A DNA stretch of 64,000 nt from Seminavis robusta (lineage: Eukaryota > Bacillariophyta > Bacillariophyceae > Naviculales > Naviculaceae): contig CAICTM010000210.1 of the NCBI GenBank assembly GCA_903772945.1, positions 1-64,000 on the forward strand, in the 5' to 3' direction. Below are positions 19,762 through 29,899 of the stretch, in pieces. How positions within the stretch are numbered: the first letter of the stretch is position 1; the number at the start of each line of letters is the position of its first letter. Under the pieces are notes generated by a model, which had not been told where the DNA came from, did not search any database, and worked only from the letters and a program-made list of their open reading frames with translations. The translations under genes and the position numbers were made by a program.

Positions 19762-21136
19762 ATGACTGACAAGGAAAACAAGGAACACATTTCTTTGGTG
19801 GTCACTGGCCATGTGGATGCTGGAAAGTCCACAACTGTGGGCCACTTGATTTTCAAACAAGGAGGAATCTCTGAAAGGGAGATGGAAAAGTTGCAGCAAA
19901 AGGCTGCTGAACAAGGCAAGGCTTCCTTTGGCTTTGCTTACTACATGGACACCAACAAGGAAGAGCGTGAACGCGGAGTCACTATCCAATCCAACACCAA
20001 GGACTTCTACACTGACAAGTACCACTACACCATTGTTGATGCCCCCGGCCACAAGGACTACATCAAGAACATGATTACTGGCTCCTCAACTGCTGACGTT
20101 GGTCTTCTTCTTGTCCCTGCTGAGAAGGGAGGTTTTGAGGCAGCTATTGCCAAGGCTGATCCAAAGATGGGAGTGGAGGAAGGCCAGACCCGCCAACATG
20201 CTCGCCTCCTATACCTCTTGGGTGTAGAGCAGATCATTGTGGGTGTGAACAAGATGGATTCTTGCAACTGGTCTGAGGAACGCTTTGAGGAGATCAAGGC
20301 GGAATTTGTCAAGATGCTCCAGTTGATTGGATACAAACCGAAGAAGGTTCCATTCATCCCCTACTCTGGATACAATGATGATAACCTTGTGACTAAGACT
20401 GACAAAGCCCCATGGTACAAAGGATGGAAGGCCAACGTGAGCCCCAAGGTCACTGTGGAGGGTTACACCATCTTGGATGCCCTAAATGACTTCATCCAGC
20501 CACCGAAGAGGTTGCCAGATGCCCCTTCGTCTACCAATCTCAAATGTCTACAACATAAAGGGAGTTGGCCAAATCATTGCAGGTTCTGTTGAACAGGGTA
20601 CTCTTCGTCCTGGTGATGTCATTGGAATTGCCCCCGCTGGACTTACTGGAAAGAAAGTCTTCTCAATTGAGCAACACAAGAAGATCATGGAATCTGCTGG
20701 GCCAGGCAACTCTGTTGGATTGTCCATCAAGGGTATTGGCAAAGATGAGAAAGTATCCCCAGGTGATATCATCTATCTTGAGAAGGAAGGAACACTCAAC
20801 CCAGTCAAATGCTTCACTGCTGTAGTTGCAGTGCAAGAACACCCAGGTGTACTCAAGCCTGGTTACACCCCTATCGTGTTTTCGCGCACTGCCAAAGTTG
20901 CCTGCAAGATGACCAAGATTTTCTGGAAGCAGTCCAAAAAGACTGGAGGCCAAAAGGTTGAGAATCCAACTGAGCTTCTGCAGTTTGAGTCTGCTGAGGT
21001 TGAGTTTGTGCCCCAGGCCCCATTGTTCTTGGAACCTTTTGAGAAGGTTGCTGCAATGGGACGCATTGCTGTGATGGACTCTAACCGCCTCAAGATGCTG
21101 GGCAAAGTCACCTCCACTACAGAAGCCACCAGATGA
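19762..21136 (+). CDS. EFL: Elongation factor-like GTPase EFL (frame broken once)
   Basis: EFL replaces or accompanies EF-1 alpha and delivers aminoacyl-tRNA to the ribosome. The G1 loop GHVDAGKST is at residues 14-22, with DAPGHKD and NKMD as the other GTP-binding motifs. Features that separate EFL from EF-1 alpha are the [16 protein letters not shown] segment, the insertion around [26 protein letters not shown], and the C-terminal [17 protein letters not shown]. Domains 2 and 3 follow in another frame. The shift is at about 20521-20528, where GATGCCCCTT would need one more C to read [14 protein letters not shown]. Both halves are otherwise perfect, so a missing base in the C run is much more likely than a dead gene. 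ATG 19762 is used because the upstream frame has only a non-ATG start. AATAAA-like signals follow the stop at about 21158 and 21180. Confidence 0.92.
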
Positions 21137-21418
21137 CATGCCTTGAAGATCAATTGAAAATAAAATTAACATTGCAGTAAATAAAACATAGTAAGATTTA
21201 AGAAGCACAGACTCTGGACTCCAGCATTGGTAAATCTTTGTTAGTGTACTAGCCAGCTTTTGTAGATAGTCAGAGTGAGACTGGTGAGGGAGGAAGGAGA
21301 TGTTGCTGGCACTCGTTGTGTTGCCTGATGATGGATCTCTTTCCCTGCACTTCGTCTTCGTGCTGAAGTAAATCTGTGAACGCAATCTGTTGCTGGTGTC
21401 TCTCTCAAACGACTTCGG
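21137..21418. other. 3' UTR of EFL and upstream region of the next gene
   Basis: A/T-rich directly after the EFL stop with AATAAA-like words, then mixed composition up to the next ATG. Nothing else is seen. Confidence 0.5.
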
Positions 21419-23410
21419 ATGTCTCCTCGGGGCGGTGGTTGCAAGCCTGCAGATTTGTCGATCAATGCGAAAAGTTCCATGGATGACAATGATTTCGTGA
21501 CTGAGCTTCTCACTGACTCGATGGAACGAAGTAATGACGACGAAGCTGTTCCTCACAAGGACATCGTGTCTCCCAACAAAACCAGAAGCCACACAACCAG
21601 CAGCAACAAGATGATATTGGACTTGACCACGACGGCAACCCCACAGCCGCTATCTCAAAAGCGACCAGTGTCTCCAGTAGCTGAGATTGACGTGCTTCCA
21701 GCGTCAAAGAAGCGAGCAGTTGAGGTCACCCCCGACAACAACCACAGCTCTGCTGTTGTAGTCATCAAGCAAGTAACAAACCCACTCGCAGATGTGGAAA
21801 AGGCTGCCCGAAAAGCTCTCAGCTGTCCCAACAATCCATTGAAGGAATGGAAGAAACTAGAACGTCTCATGATGAATACATGTAGCGAAGGACAGAAACA
21901 TGCATTTGGTTCCCTCATGGCGGCTGGCATCACCGTAGACTACTTAGCGGAAAACATGCTGCCACTTCCTCTAGATCGAGAGCTGCAGGAGTTGGGAATA
22001 GTCTTGATCGGAAAACTCGTCAATCACGTCCCTTCTGCGTATCAATCGACAGCTGCTACTACGGCTGTCACCACGGCAATGACGATACACGACAAGTCAG
22101 GCCGGATTCAAAACTCCGGGTTGCCGACTCTACGACAGTGGGCTCGTCGTTGCCGTCAAACGCGGCACGCAACGGCCGTCATGGCCCAGGCCGTGGCAGG
22201 AAGCATGGCGTATGGCTTGGTCTCTGAGACTGGCCCCGATCAAGCCAAACAAACCTTTCAGGAAATGGGTGTGGAAACCTTTGCGAATCTCCTCTCCAAT
22301 TTTCCTCAGGAACCCACCGTCCTTGATGCTGCCATTCAAGCTACAACTGCCGCAGCACGTGAATATCCCAAAAACTACAAGATCGTAAAGGGAACCTTGG
22401 ATTTTCTCCTGTCCATGGAAATTAATCGCTACAATCGAACAATGCTCCAAAATCCAAACAGCATGGAACTGCTCCTCAAGGTCATGAACGCCCACCGGAA
22501 AAGTCGGAAGATCCAGCTCGCTGGAATGAAACTGTTGCTCGCCTTGGCCAATCATGATATGAAGGAAATGACGGCGACCAGGGGCAGAGACGGTCCCTCA
22601 TCGGTGCATCGGTTGGCGGAGGCGATTGGAAATGAAGATCTTATTCCCACAAGAGTGGCCAAGGAGGCAGCGAACTCTGGGTTTGTCCGTTCGATTGTGG
22701 CCAACACGGCGGATCCCGAGCTTGCAGAAGTGGCCTGTGGTCTCTTGGTTCACCTTTGTCACAGTCATCGCCAAGCAGAAATCATTGGACGCGGTGGCGT
22801 TCCAGCCCTGATGGACTCCATGCGCTCGGAGGGATCGGCGTCTCTCCAGAAGAAGGGAAATGTCCAACTCTGTGCTCTGGAAGTGCTTGCTCAGTTGGCT
22901 CGCTTTGCTCCCAAGGCTGTCTCAAAAACAGTGTCTTTGCCAGAGAATTTCCGGTGCATCTTGACGGCTCTTCGTGCCGCCGAAGACGAAGATGACACTG
23001 TCCAGTGGAAAGCTTGTCAGCTATTGGAGCTGCTCATGACCAAGTGCCCGAATTCGTTTCCTCCCAAGGACGCCACCAAAATGATTGACGGAGTTCTGCG
23101 TACCTTGGCCCGACACACGCACAACGAACGCACCCAAGTCGCTGGATTGAACGTTCTTGCCCTTTGGATTGGGTCTGGCGCGTCCTCGCGACGTTCCAAC
23201 AATCGCAGCTACGTTCTGGAACACGGAGGGTTGGAAGCTACCGAGACTGCTACAAAGACGTTTGCGACCAGCTTCAAAGTGATGACTGCGGTGAGCAACG
23301 TCTTGGAAGGTTTGAGCAGTCCCCAAGTAGATGATGTTGTTGAGGATACTGAAGCCCAGGCGAACAACAACAAGAGGAAGTTTGAAGAAGTGTCGGTATG
23401 GGTTGTCTGA
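21419..23410 (+). CDS. Armadillo/HEAT-like helical repeat protein
   Basis: The 663-aa product has a disordered Ser/Thr/Lys-rich N-terminus (1-125) with two basic patches (KRPVSP, KKRAVEV) that could act as nuclear signals. From about 130 to 630 it is a continuous array of paired helices typical of armadillo or HEAT folds. Examples are ELQELGIVLIGKLVNHVPSA, ELAEVACGLLVHLCHSH followed by GRGGVPALMDSMRSEG, and VQLCALEVLAQLARFAPKAV. The GRGGVPALMDSM segment is the classic armadillo GGIPALVxLL-type turn. The C-terminus is acidic. Such proteins are protein-binding scaffolds; partners cannot be read from the sequence. ATG 21419 is the first ATG in the frame. No intron is needed. Confidence 0.72.
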   Translation: MSPRGGGCKPADLSINAKSSMDDNDFVTELLTDSMERSNDDEAVPHKDIVSPNKTRSHTTSSNKMILDLTTTATPQPLSQKRPVSPVAEIDVLPASKKRAVEVTPDNNHSSAVVVIKQVTNPLADVEKAARKALSCPNNPLKEWKKLERLMMNTCSEGQKHAFGSLMAAGITVDYLAENMLPLPLDRELQELGIVLIGKLVNHVPSAYQSTAATTAVTTAMTIHDKSGRIQNSGLPTLRQWARRCRQTRHATAVMAQAVAGSMAYGLVSETGPDQAKQTFQEMGVETFANLLSNFPQEPTVLDAAIQATTAAAREYPKNYKIVKGTLDFLLSMEINRYNRTMLQNPNSMELLLKVMNAHRKSRKIQLAGMKLLLALANHDMKEMTATRGRDGPSSVHRLAEAIGNEDLIPTRVAKEAANSGFVRSIVANTADPELAEVACGLLVHLCHSHRQAEIIGRGGVPALMDSMRSEGSASLQKKGNVQLCALEVLAQLARFAPKAVSKTVSLPENFRCILTALRAAEDEDDTVQWKACQLLELLMTKCPNSFPPKDATKMIDGVLRTLARHTHNERTQVAGLNVLALWIGSGASSRRSNNRSYVLEHGGLEATETATKTFATSFKVMTAVSNVLEGLSSPQVDDVVEDTEAQANNNKRKFEEVSVWVV

Positions 23411-24082
23411 AGCAGCTGCGCCACAACTATGGGGAGACGGCGCACTGGTTGGTCTGGCTGGTATAGTATTCTGGAACAGTTGTATCTAAAAGATGCCGTG
23501 GGGAGATCATCTGGGAGGACGATCTCGTGGCACTTTTGAGACCATGTTGTATCTAGTTACCAAAGGCCAATGTTCGCCGCATTGCACAGTATGTCTAAAA
23601 CACACTATTATAAAAGAAAAAAGGAAGAAGTATTCTACCGGTATCTCCTGCCGTAGGAACTAGACATCGGTTGGTTGAATCGATCGGTTGAGCCCCCTCG
23701 AGATCTCATCGTTAGTCGTGGGTGGACAATCGACCGGAGCACCGCCTCGAAATAAGTTGTTTTGGATGAGTGTCGAAAGAGGTCGATTGAATGATTCCGA
23801 TTCAACTTCCACAAACAGAATCAACGGCAGACAAAAAAATGAACCTTCCACGAGAGCCATCTCGGGACAGATTGCGGGTTGGTTTTGGACAGGAATCCAA
23901 CGCGCAATGACATCGTGGAGAGGCGATGGTTTTCGACCCAACTCACCTCCACGGTGATGGGAGCACCGTCGATGGACTCAATTGTCGGACAACCCTCTCA
24001 TAAATTTGCATCTCTCTCCCCGGAAACGTTATCACACACTGTCGTTGACCGATCGATCTATTGCATTATTACATTCATCACC
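23411..24082. other. Intergenic and 5' UTR
   Basis: Spacer of about 670 bases between two genes on the same strand. It holds the 3' end of the armadillo gene and the promoter of the next. The frame upstream of ATG 24083 is open back to 23879, but it starts at a non-ATG triplet and the extra sequence is not protein-like. Confidence 0.5.
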
Positions 24083-25006
24083 ATGGACTGCATCGCCTCT
24101 ACTACTCCTTTGGTTTCGTCTCCATTCGGAACAATGATGAACGCAGAGTCTTCTCGAGCTGCCCAAGGATTGCGGATTCAGCGACTTCCTCCTCTCAATC
24201 GCGTTGAAGATGATGAAGACAAGGAAAACACGGCACTACCAATGCAGGTTGACGTCTCAGAAGAGGATAGCCACCATGACAACAGCAAGTGGACCATCGA
24301 AATTTTCGGCGTGGAGTCATCGTGCGACGAAGCAACAACCCGTCCGTCGTCGTTGCCATCGAAGGTGGTAGACGACGATGAAGAGCTCAAAGATACTACT
24401 TCTGAACACGGTCCACACAACAACAACTTGCCTACTACTGTGCAACATGACTACACCGCGGCTCTTGCACCACCCAACTTTGACGTTCTATCACAAGCGC
24501 CAAAGAAGAAGGTGCTCAAATTCCACGAAACGACACAGATCAAGGAGATTCCCTCCTTTCGCGACTATCCCATGGATGAACGGGAGAATATGTACATGGG
24601 AACACACGACATTAACGTCAATGCCGAGCGCAACATTAAAGAGTTTCGTCATGACGGCTGGGACTGGAAAACCGTGACCGAAGACCACAAATACATTGTC
24701 ACGGAGGACTGGGATTCCTATCATCCGGCAACCTACGCGCAAATGCAGCAAGAAGAAAAGGCCCGACAAGGAGTATTGGGCATGTTGGAAGTGGCCTACG
24801 GAGTTGCCGGTTACAACTTTGGCTCGAACGTTTGGTCGGACGACGAGGAAGGCGATAGTGACGAAGAAGATACCTTCATCGTCATTGACGACAAGAGCAT
24901 CTCTCCAGAAGAAAGCCAACAACAGCCAAGCCGTCTCTCCGATTATATATTGCAACGTAGTCCATCCATTGATGACTTTTCGGATGTCTTTGGATTTGAC
25001 TTGTGA
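24083..25006 (+). CDS. Acidic protein with a diatom-type conserved FHxxxQIKEIPSFRDYP block
   Basis: The 307-aa protein from ATG 24083 (ACCATGG context) is acidic and low in complexity for the first 130 residues. A better-conserved block follows near 155-220: VLKFHETTQIKEIPSFRDYP, DERENMYMGTHDINVNAERN, then EFRHDGWDWKTVTED. The pattern of an F(H/D/N)xxxxxKEI(P/R) strand followed by DYP, DERxxM and GWDWR/K elements recurs in many diatom proteins of unknown function, from memory of that lineage. The C-terminus is strongly acidic (DDEEGDSDEEDTFIVIDD) and ends in SDVFGFDL. No catalytic motif, signal peptide or TM segment is seen. Upstream in-frame sequence (from 23879) lacks a convincing start. 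Confidence 0.65.
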   Translation: MDCIASTTPLVSSPFGTMMNAESSRAAQGLRIQRLPPLNRVEDDEDKENTALPMQVDVSEEDSHHDNSKWTIEIFGVESSCDEATTRPSSLPSKVVDDDEELKDTTSEHGPHNNNLPTTVQHDYTAALAPPNFDVLSQAPKKKVLKFHETTQIKEIPSFRDYPMDERENMYMGTHDINVNAERNIKEFRHDGWDWKTVTEDHKYIVTEDWDSYHPATYAQMQQEEKARQGVLGMLEVAYGVAGYNFGSNVWSDDEEGDSDEEDTFIVIDDKSISPEESQQQPSRLSDYILQRSPSIDDFSDVFGFDL

Positions 25007-25398
25007 ACGTGGAGGGTGCCGTTCGAAAATGGTACCATGGTCAAAAACCAACGAGAAAACAAATAGATAGAACTCATCCTACTAGCTGAATAACATTACA
25101 AATAGAATACAACATATAAAAACAAACATCGACTTCTTACTTTCTGCTCTATAGAACAAGTAAAACATGCCGTACTGTAGTTGGCTACATGTGCCGATAG
25201 CACAGCATCCACGCCGCACCCTGATCATTCATGCACAAGCATCCACGCCGCACCCTGTGATCATTGATTCGATTCGACTCCCGCTGGCCCGTCCCAGAGG
25301 GTATGGAAAAAGTGCGGTTACAGGCTAACTATAGTACAATATTTCCACACAAGATTCGCCAAACTGTACAGTAACCAACACAGTGTCGAATTCAAAAA
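25007..25398. other. Intergenic with a 20-bp direct repeat
   Basis: The word AGCATCCACGCCGCACCCTG occurs near 25204 and again near 25240, flanked by TGATCATT in both cases. The rest is unremarkable. This may be close to the left boundary of the putative transposon block, but I found no inverted repeat partner at the right side. Confidence 0.55.
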
Positions 25399-26194
25399 AT
25401 GTCACTTAAACAGTTGGAGTCTTGTGGAACGATCAAAGAGTTATTCGAGGAGGTGCGCCGTACCGTTAGAGCCCTCATTTTTCTTGCTCACAATTTCGAA
25501 GAGGTTCCAGTTTCCGTAGAGGTACGAAAACGTATCTTTGTAGAGTCGTCGAGTCATTGAAAGTCCACAGCAAAGCTACTACATCACCATGTTGCTTACT
25601 GCTAGTAATGCATTTAAAGAATGGCTAGATGTTAACAGTCGCTACCCTTACAATGAGTTGAGGAAAACCAGGCAGACTTATAAGCTCAAGTATGTTTTGC
25701 TAGAGGATCAAACAGACAGGGAAGATCCCAAAACCCAGTACTATCTTGTGAAGACCAGATACCTGTCCAGTGGCATCCTGGAGCAACTCATCATGGAAGG
25801 GAATGCGCTGCCAATGACTCCTGATCAGACTTGGCTCTTGGATGAGATGTTTGTGTGGGGTGTCAGGCACAGCAATGAATGGTACAGTGAAGTTCTTGCT
25901 GAGCTTGCATGGGAAGTGTATGAGCATGAACCTGTTACAAGGAAAGAGATGTGCAGAGAGGCAATCAAACCACTTATGAGAGGTGCACTTCACCAGCAAG
26001 GTATTGGTGGAGACCATATTGAAGTGAAGGCATTGTTACTTACAGAGTGGGAAGAGTGGTTTGATACAGAGTGTTGGAGCCAGCACAAGCACAACCTGAG
26101 TGGTATGACAATCAGTAGTGAGCAGTACATTATCAACAGAGCTGCATTCACTCTTCATCATGGTGGCTACTCTTACCCAATGCACCTTGACTGA
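25399..26194 (+). CDS. Unknown protein convergent with the transposase gene
   Basis: The certain part is the open frame from ATG 25589 to 26194 (201 aa), rich in Trp, Tyr, Glu and His, with QTWLLDEMFVWGVRHSNEW and LTEWEEWFDTECWSQHKHN. A small upstream frame starts at ATG 25399 (MSLKQLESCGTIKELFEEVR). A GT at 25522 and an AG at 25570 would join the two in frame and give 248 aa, but the 49-nt intron would be unusually short. I recognise no domain. The stop lies only 78 bases from the stop of the large transposase-like gene, tail to tail, and the coding sequence is more A/T-rich than neighbouring genes. Both points suggest a second gene of the same mobile element. It could also be a host gene. 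Confidence 0.5.
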
Positions 26195-26272
26195 TTCATG
26201 TCTGTTCAGAGAGAGTTTAAAAGAAAGGAAGCAACAACTGTAAGATTGTTGTTGTTTGTTATCCAATAAGTG

Positions 26273-29200
26273 TCACCAGTAACAGTAGTAGCCAAAACAA
26301 ACCTTTATGTCAAACCAATTGTTCCTTTCAGTGCTGTTCTTGTGGGTTTGTTTGGTGCATGTAGGCCCAAAGCCATCATCAGCGCCATGGTAGTCCTTGA
26401 GCTGCCAACAGTTGCCACAATAGTTCCTTGTACAGTCTTTTCCAAGTCCTTCTCCTTCTATATGATCCTTTCTCTTGTGCCCACAAGTTACACAGTAGCG
26501 CCTGCTTCTAAAAACCTTTCTTGGTGGCCTCTTTGCTGGACCAACTCTTGGCTCAACGGGTGTGGCAATATCAAAAGGTGCAACATTCCGGTTCCTGTGA
26601 AAAACTTGAGCTGTAACCCCCTCCAAGCGACCAACCATCACCTCTGTATTCAGAGTTGTGGGATTTCCAATTGGTGTGCGACCTCCTTGATGTTGAGTGT
26701 AGTTCCTTGGCTGGGTGTGGTGTGCTGCAGGGACTGCCGGTAGCTGTTGCCTTGACTCGCGAAGTGCTCTGTTGAGTTGTTGTCGACTTGGATCATTTGC
26801 TTGTGTTGCCGTGGCTTGGAGCGATCTGAGTTCTCTGGTTTTTCGAAGATAAAGCTCCAGCTGCTGTCGGCTCTTTCTGTTGATTTGAATGATTGTGTCA
26901 TCACCTCTACTCCATTCAGAGAACCTTCTCGCGACTTCGTTGTTCCAGTTTCTTTCGAAAGCTGTGTAATTAGGCTTCCCCCGGCCTTGGAGATTGTACT
27001 TGACATGTTCCTGGTTAAATAAGCGCTCTTCTTCCAGGTCTAAGTGAGTGGCGGCTGTGCAGGAATCAGGAGAGCGAAATGGGATCCAAGGCTGTTTGTT
27101 GGTCAATTTGGTGAATGCTTGGAGCGTCGACTCTCTTCCATTAGTATCTGGAAGCAGCTTGGCCAACTCGTCTTGGATCAATTGGCGATTAACAGCATCA
27201 CTGTGTTTAATGGCCTCTGTTTGTTGAAGATCTTCGAGGTGCTGATCCATATCATTCTCAGTGGCCTCATTGGGTTCGCCGTTTAAGTCAACTGTAACTG
27301 GAACATCATCTTCTCCACCAGTACCGGCATCTCCTCTCACTGGCTCATCGTCATTGTCATCCTCACTATCATAATTCGAGTCGCCTGCTGTAGGATTGGA
27401 CACATCATGAAGTTCCACCACCTTGTAAGAAAAGCCCATAAACTCGCTGGGTGCTGAGTCTAGTACTGTTGGAGCAGAGATACCCTTGAAAGGCAACTCT
27501 GATTCTCTATATCCCACCTTTTTCGCAATCGAGTTTAAGAGAAGCAGCCTTTCAGTTTCCACAATTCCATAATCAACTTCTCCAAGTCGGGTGATAGCCT
27601 TCTGTTGGTTCCTTTCCTCAAAGAAACATGTCATTAACCGATCTGCACGGTGGATGCCGATGTGGGTAGCTGTCAATATCTTGTAAGCTAAATCCAAATT
27701 GTCTCGCTCATTTGTGTTAGTTCCCCTGGAGACATAAGTAATTCCAGAAACTGGATTGTGTCGGAAGATGTTGACTTCAGATGGATCAGAAAGGCAGCCT
27801 TTGTCGATGTATGTAAAGAGCTGCTTGATCTTGTCTCGTGTTGCCGAATCGTTCTTCAGAAACAATTTGCCTGATGGTCCATCGCCGCCAGTTGACAGTA
27901 GCATCTCTGTTTCTGCATCCTTGCCTCTAATGAATTCCAACACTGCCTCCACATTTCGCCTAAGCTGAGCCGGTGGAGGGATGACAGCATTGGCCTCTTT
28001 CATGATTTCCTTGTGGGTTGGCTCTCGATTCTTCTTTTGTTGCAGGTATTCCTTGGCTCGCTCATATTCAGCTCCTTCCACAACAAAGGTAGCTCGACTC
28101 AACAGTCCACGGAATATCCCAGCTTGAGGTGAATTCGCGTCTCTAAGGCAGGGGGTCCATCGCTTGTGCCAGTGGAAAGGATCAAGGAGAATCTTGACAT
28201 CACCAAAGATCCGCTTGATTGTACAGTAGACTTGACAACAATTGTCCACATACACCACCTTGACAGAGTTGCTTAATGGAACATCGCCAATTGGTGGGAT
28301 TGGTGTTCCTTCTGCAACAAGATCCCGAGCAGCTTCAGTTCTTCTTCTTCTCTCCTTGGCTTGCGAGTTTCTCTTCAATCGGTCATTCAGACGAACCAAG
28401 TCAGGCTCGATTTCACTGAAGGATTCTGAGTGCTTGAGTGCTTTCCAGAAGACAGTCAGACCATCCTCGTTTTGAATGGTGATGATGCACCTGTAAGGAC
28501 AAAAACTCTTGCCAGCGCCAGTCCAGACTCTTATCTTTGCCGCCAACTTGTAATTGAAATCAATCTTCAATATCTCTGCAGTGAGACCCAACATCTTGCT
28601 CTCCTGGTACTCCTTCCTGTGATTGAAGACAGTTGTTACAAGGCTGTCAATCATGTGTTTGCTTACCACCCGACCAGCATATCCCCGCTTATCATCGAAG
28701 TTCGAAAAAAGGGGAGGCCGATTGTCCACAGGTTCTCCTCCAGCACCATCATTATCTCCAGCGGTGGTATCACCATCACCCAATCCATTATCTTGCACGT
28801 AATCAGCAATAGCATTCAGTGCCTGTTGAAGTTCCAGTTCGGCTGCAATCAGTTCCTCTTCCAGCGACTCGACTCTGGTCTGGTGGTTCTGGTAGTACAC
28901 AGTCACCTTGTGCTGCCATGAGCGAATCTTGTTCCCCAAACGCCTTGGATGGTCATCAGCATCAGCAGCCAATAATTCCTGCATGGACTTTATCCCCATT
29001 TCAATCAACTTTCTCAGCTTGGTTCCTCCAAGACCTGGAAGGATGTTCTTGTTGGCTCCAAAGTGATTGCGATTTTCCTTGTCGCTCAGCATCCTCTTGA
29101 ATTCAACATCCCCATTAGCTTTCCCCCGTGCAGATGATAGCAGAAGCCGAATTCGAGTGACGTTGTTCTCCCTCACATGCTTCGTGGACTGGAGTGTCCT

Positions 29201-29899
29201 TAATTCATCATCAGTTTGAACAACCACAAAGTCATCCATTGTCTTTGCCTTTTTCTTTGGACGGCAGTCAATCTGATCTCTGCCCACGGCTGATAGATAG
29301 AGCTCGAAATCACTGTAATAGGCACTGTATGCAAATCTCTTCAGCCGTTTTGCGATGCTGGCGGTACATTCGGTGGATGCCTCCAAGACAATTTGACTGT
29401 AAAGTTCATCGTCTACTGCATATCCGTGGCCCAAATAGAAGTTAAAGCTTGATCCATAAACACTCGAATCCAGTTTCATGCTCTCCTTGTTGTATCCAGC
29501 GAAACGTCTGCCACAAAGGTTGCAGGGGTAGAGGACAGTATCTAGGAACCGATGCCGGTGTACACCAAATAAAACTTTTGGGTTGTTGATCCACCGAGTC
29601 TTCAAAACATCGACATAGCTGTTTTTCTTGCAGTGCGGACATGTTGGAACGTGGCCCTGGAATAACAGATGGGGCACAAACACCGCCATTCCTTTCACAT
29701 AGAAGGAATCCGCTTTGGTTTTCTTCGCGGCAGCATTCAACAGATTGCTGTTGTTTCTTCCTCCACCTGGTTGTACATGCTTCCAGTTATGCCCTTTGAG
29801 GAACGCACGATGGTCATTGTCAATGGATGCACGTGTAGACTTGATGAATGTCTGTTGTGCTGGGCTGAATTGCTTGAGCGGCGCATCTCCGGTTGTCAT
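26273..29899 (-). CDS. Transposase-like protein with zinc ribbon and DDE-type core
   Basis: From ATG 29899 the product is 1208 aa (an upstream in-frame TTG was not used). Residues 85-130 form a CxxC...CxxC zinc ribbon (CPHCKKN, CNLCGRRFAG) of the kind found before DDE cores in the DUF6729-like families. A helical region with an HhH-like LPGLGGTKLRKLIEMGI follows. The core has Asp447 in ILKIDFNYKL, Asp552 in VYVDNCCQVY and Asp573 in LLDPFHWHKRW; the DNCCQ element is shared by related transposon proteins as I remember them. The C-terminal part is Gln/Asn-rich, and a Cys/His cluster (CVTCGHKRKDH, CGNCWQLKDYH) closes it. The frame is uninterrupted over 3.6 kb, so it may still be active or recently inserted. 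The final acidic residue of the triad was not identified. Confidence 0.65.
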   Translation of the reverse strand: MTTGDAPLKQFSPAQQTFIKSTRASIDNDHRAFLKGHNWKHVQPGGGRNNSNLLNAAAKKTKADSFYVKGMAVFVPHLLFQGHVPTCPHCKKNSYVDVLKTRWINNPKVLFGVHRHRFLDTVLYPCNLCGRRFAGYNKESMKLDSSVYGSSFNFYLGHGYAVDDELYSQIVLEASTECTASIAKRLKRFAYSAYYSDFELYLSAVGRDQIDCRPKKKAKTMDDFVVVQTDDELRTLQSTKHVRENNVTRIRLLLSSARGKANGDVEFKRMLSDKENRNHFGANKNILPGLGGTKLRKLIEMGIKSMQELLAADADDHPRRLGNKIRSWQHKVTVYYQNHQTRVESLEEELIAAELELQQALNAIADYVQDNGLGDGDTTAGDNDGAGGEPVDNRPPLFSNFDDKRGYAGRVVSKHMIDSLVTTVFNHRKEYQESKMLGLTAEILKIDFNYKLAAKIRVWTGAGKSFCPYRCIITIQNEDGLTVFWKALKHSESFSEIEPDLVRLNDRLKRNSQAKERRRRTEAARDLVAEGTPIPPIGDVPLSNSVKVVYVDNCCQVYCTIKRIFGDVKILLDPFHWHKRWTPCLRDANSPQAGIFRGLLSRATFVVEGAEYERAKEYLQQKKNREPTHKEIMKEANAVIPPPAQLRRNVEAVLEFIRGKDAETEMLLSTGGDGPSGKLFLKNDSATRDKIKQLFTYIDKGCLSDPSEVNIFRHNPVSGITYVSRGTNTNERDNLDLAYKILTATHIGIHRADRLMTCFFEERNQQKAITRLGEVDYGIVETERLLLLNSIAKKVGYRESELPFKGISAPTVLDSAPSEFMGFSYKVVELHDVSNPTAGDSNYDSEDDNDDEPVRGDAGTGGEDDVPVTVDLNGEPNEATENDMDQHLEDLQQTEAIKHSDAVNRQLIQDELAKLLPDTNGRESTLQAFTKLTNKQPWIPFRSPDSCTAATHLDLEEERLFNQEHVKYNLQGRGKPNYTAFERNWNNEVARRFSEWSRGDDTIIQINRKSRQQLELYLRKTRELRSLQATATQANDPSRQQLNRALRESRQQLPAVPAAHHTQPRNYTQHQGGRTPIGNPTTLNTEVMVGRLEGVTAQVFHRNRNVAPFDIATPVEPRVGPAKRPPRKVFRSRRYCVTCGHKRKDHIEGEGLGKDCTRNYCGNCWQLKDYHGADDGFGPTCTKQTHKNSTERNNWFDIKVCFGYYCYW

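Larger units (their letters stand above)
25399..29899. mobile_element. Putative two-gene DNA transposon (borders not found)
   Basis: The two convergent genes at 25399-26194 and 26273-29899 form a compact block between host genes. The larger codes for a protein with zinc ribbons and a DDE-like core. I looked for terminal inverted repeats or target-site duplications within about 400 bases on each side and saw none, so the ends are unknown and the block may be decayed or domesticated. The coordinates given are only those of the coding parts. Confidence 0.5.

Noticed and set aside
25250-25310. tRNA-like GATTCGATTCGACTCC segment
   Set aside because: Resembles a T-loop word, but no acceptor stem, D-arm or anticodon arm can be paired around it.
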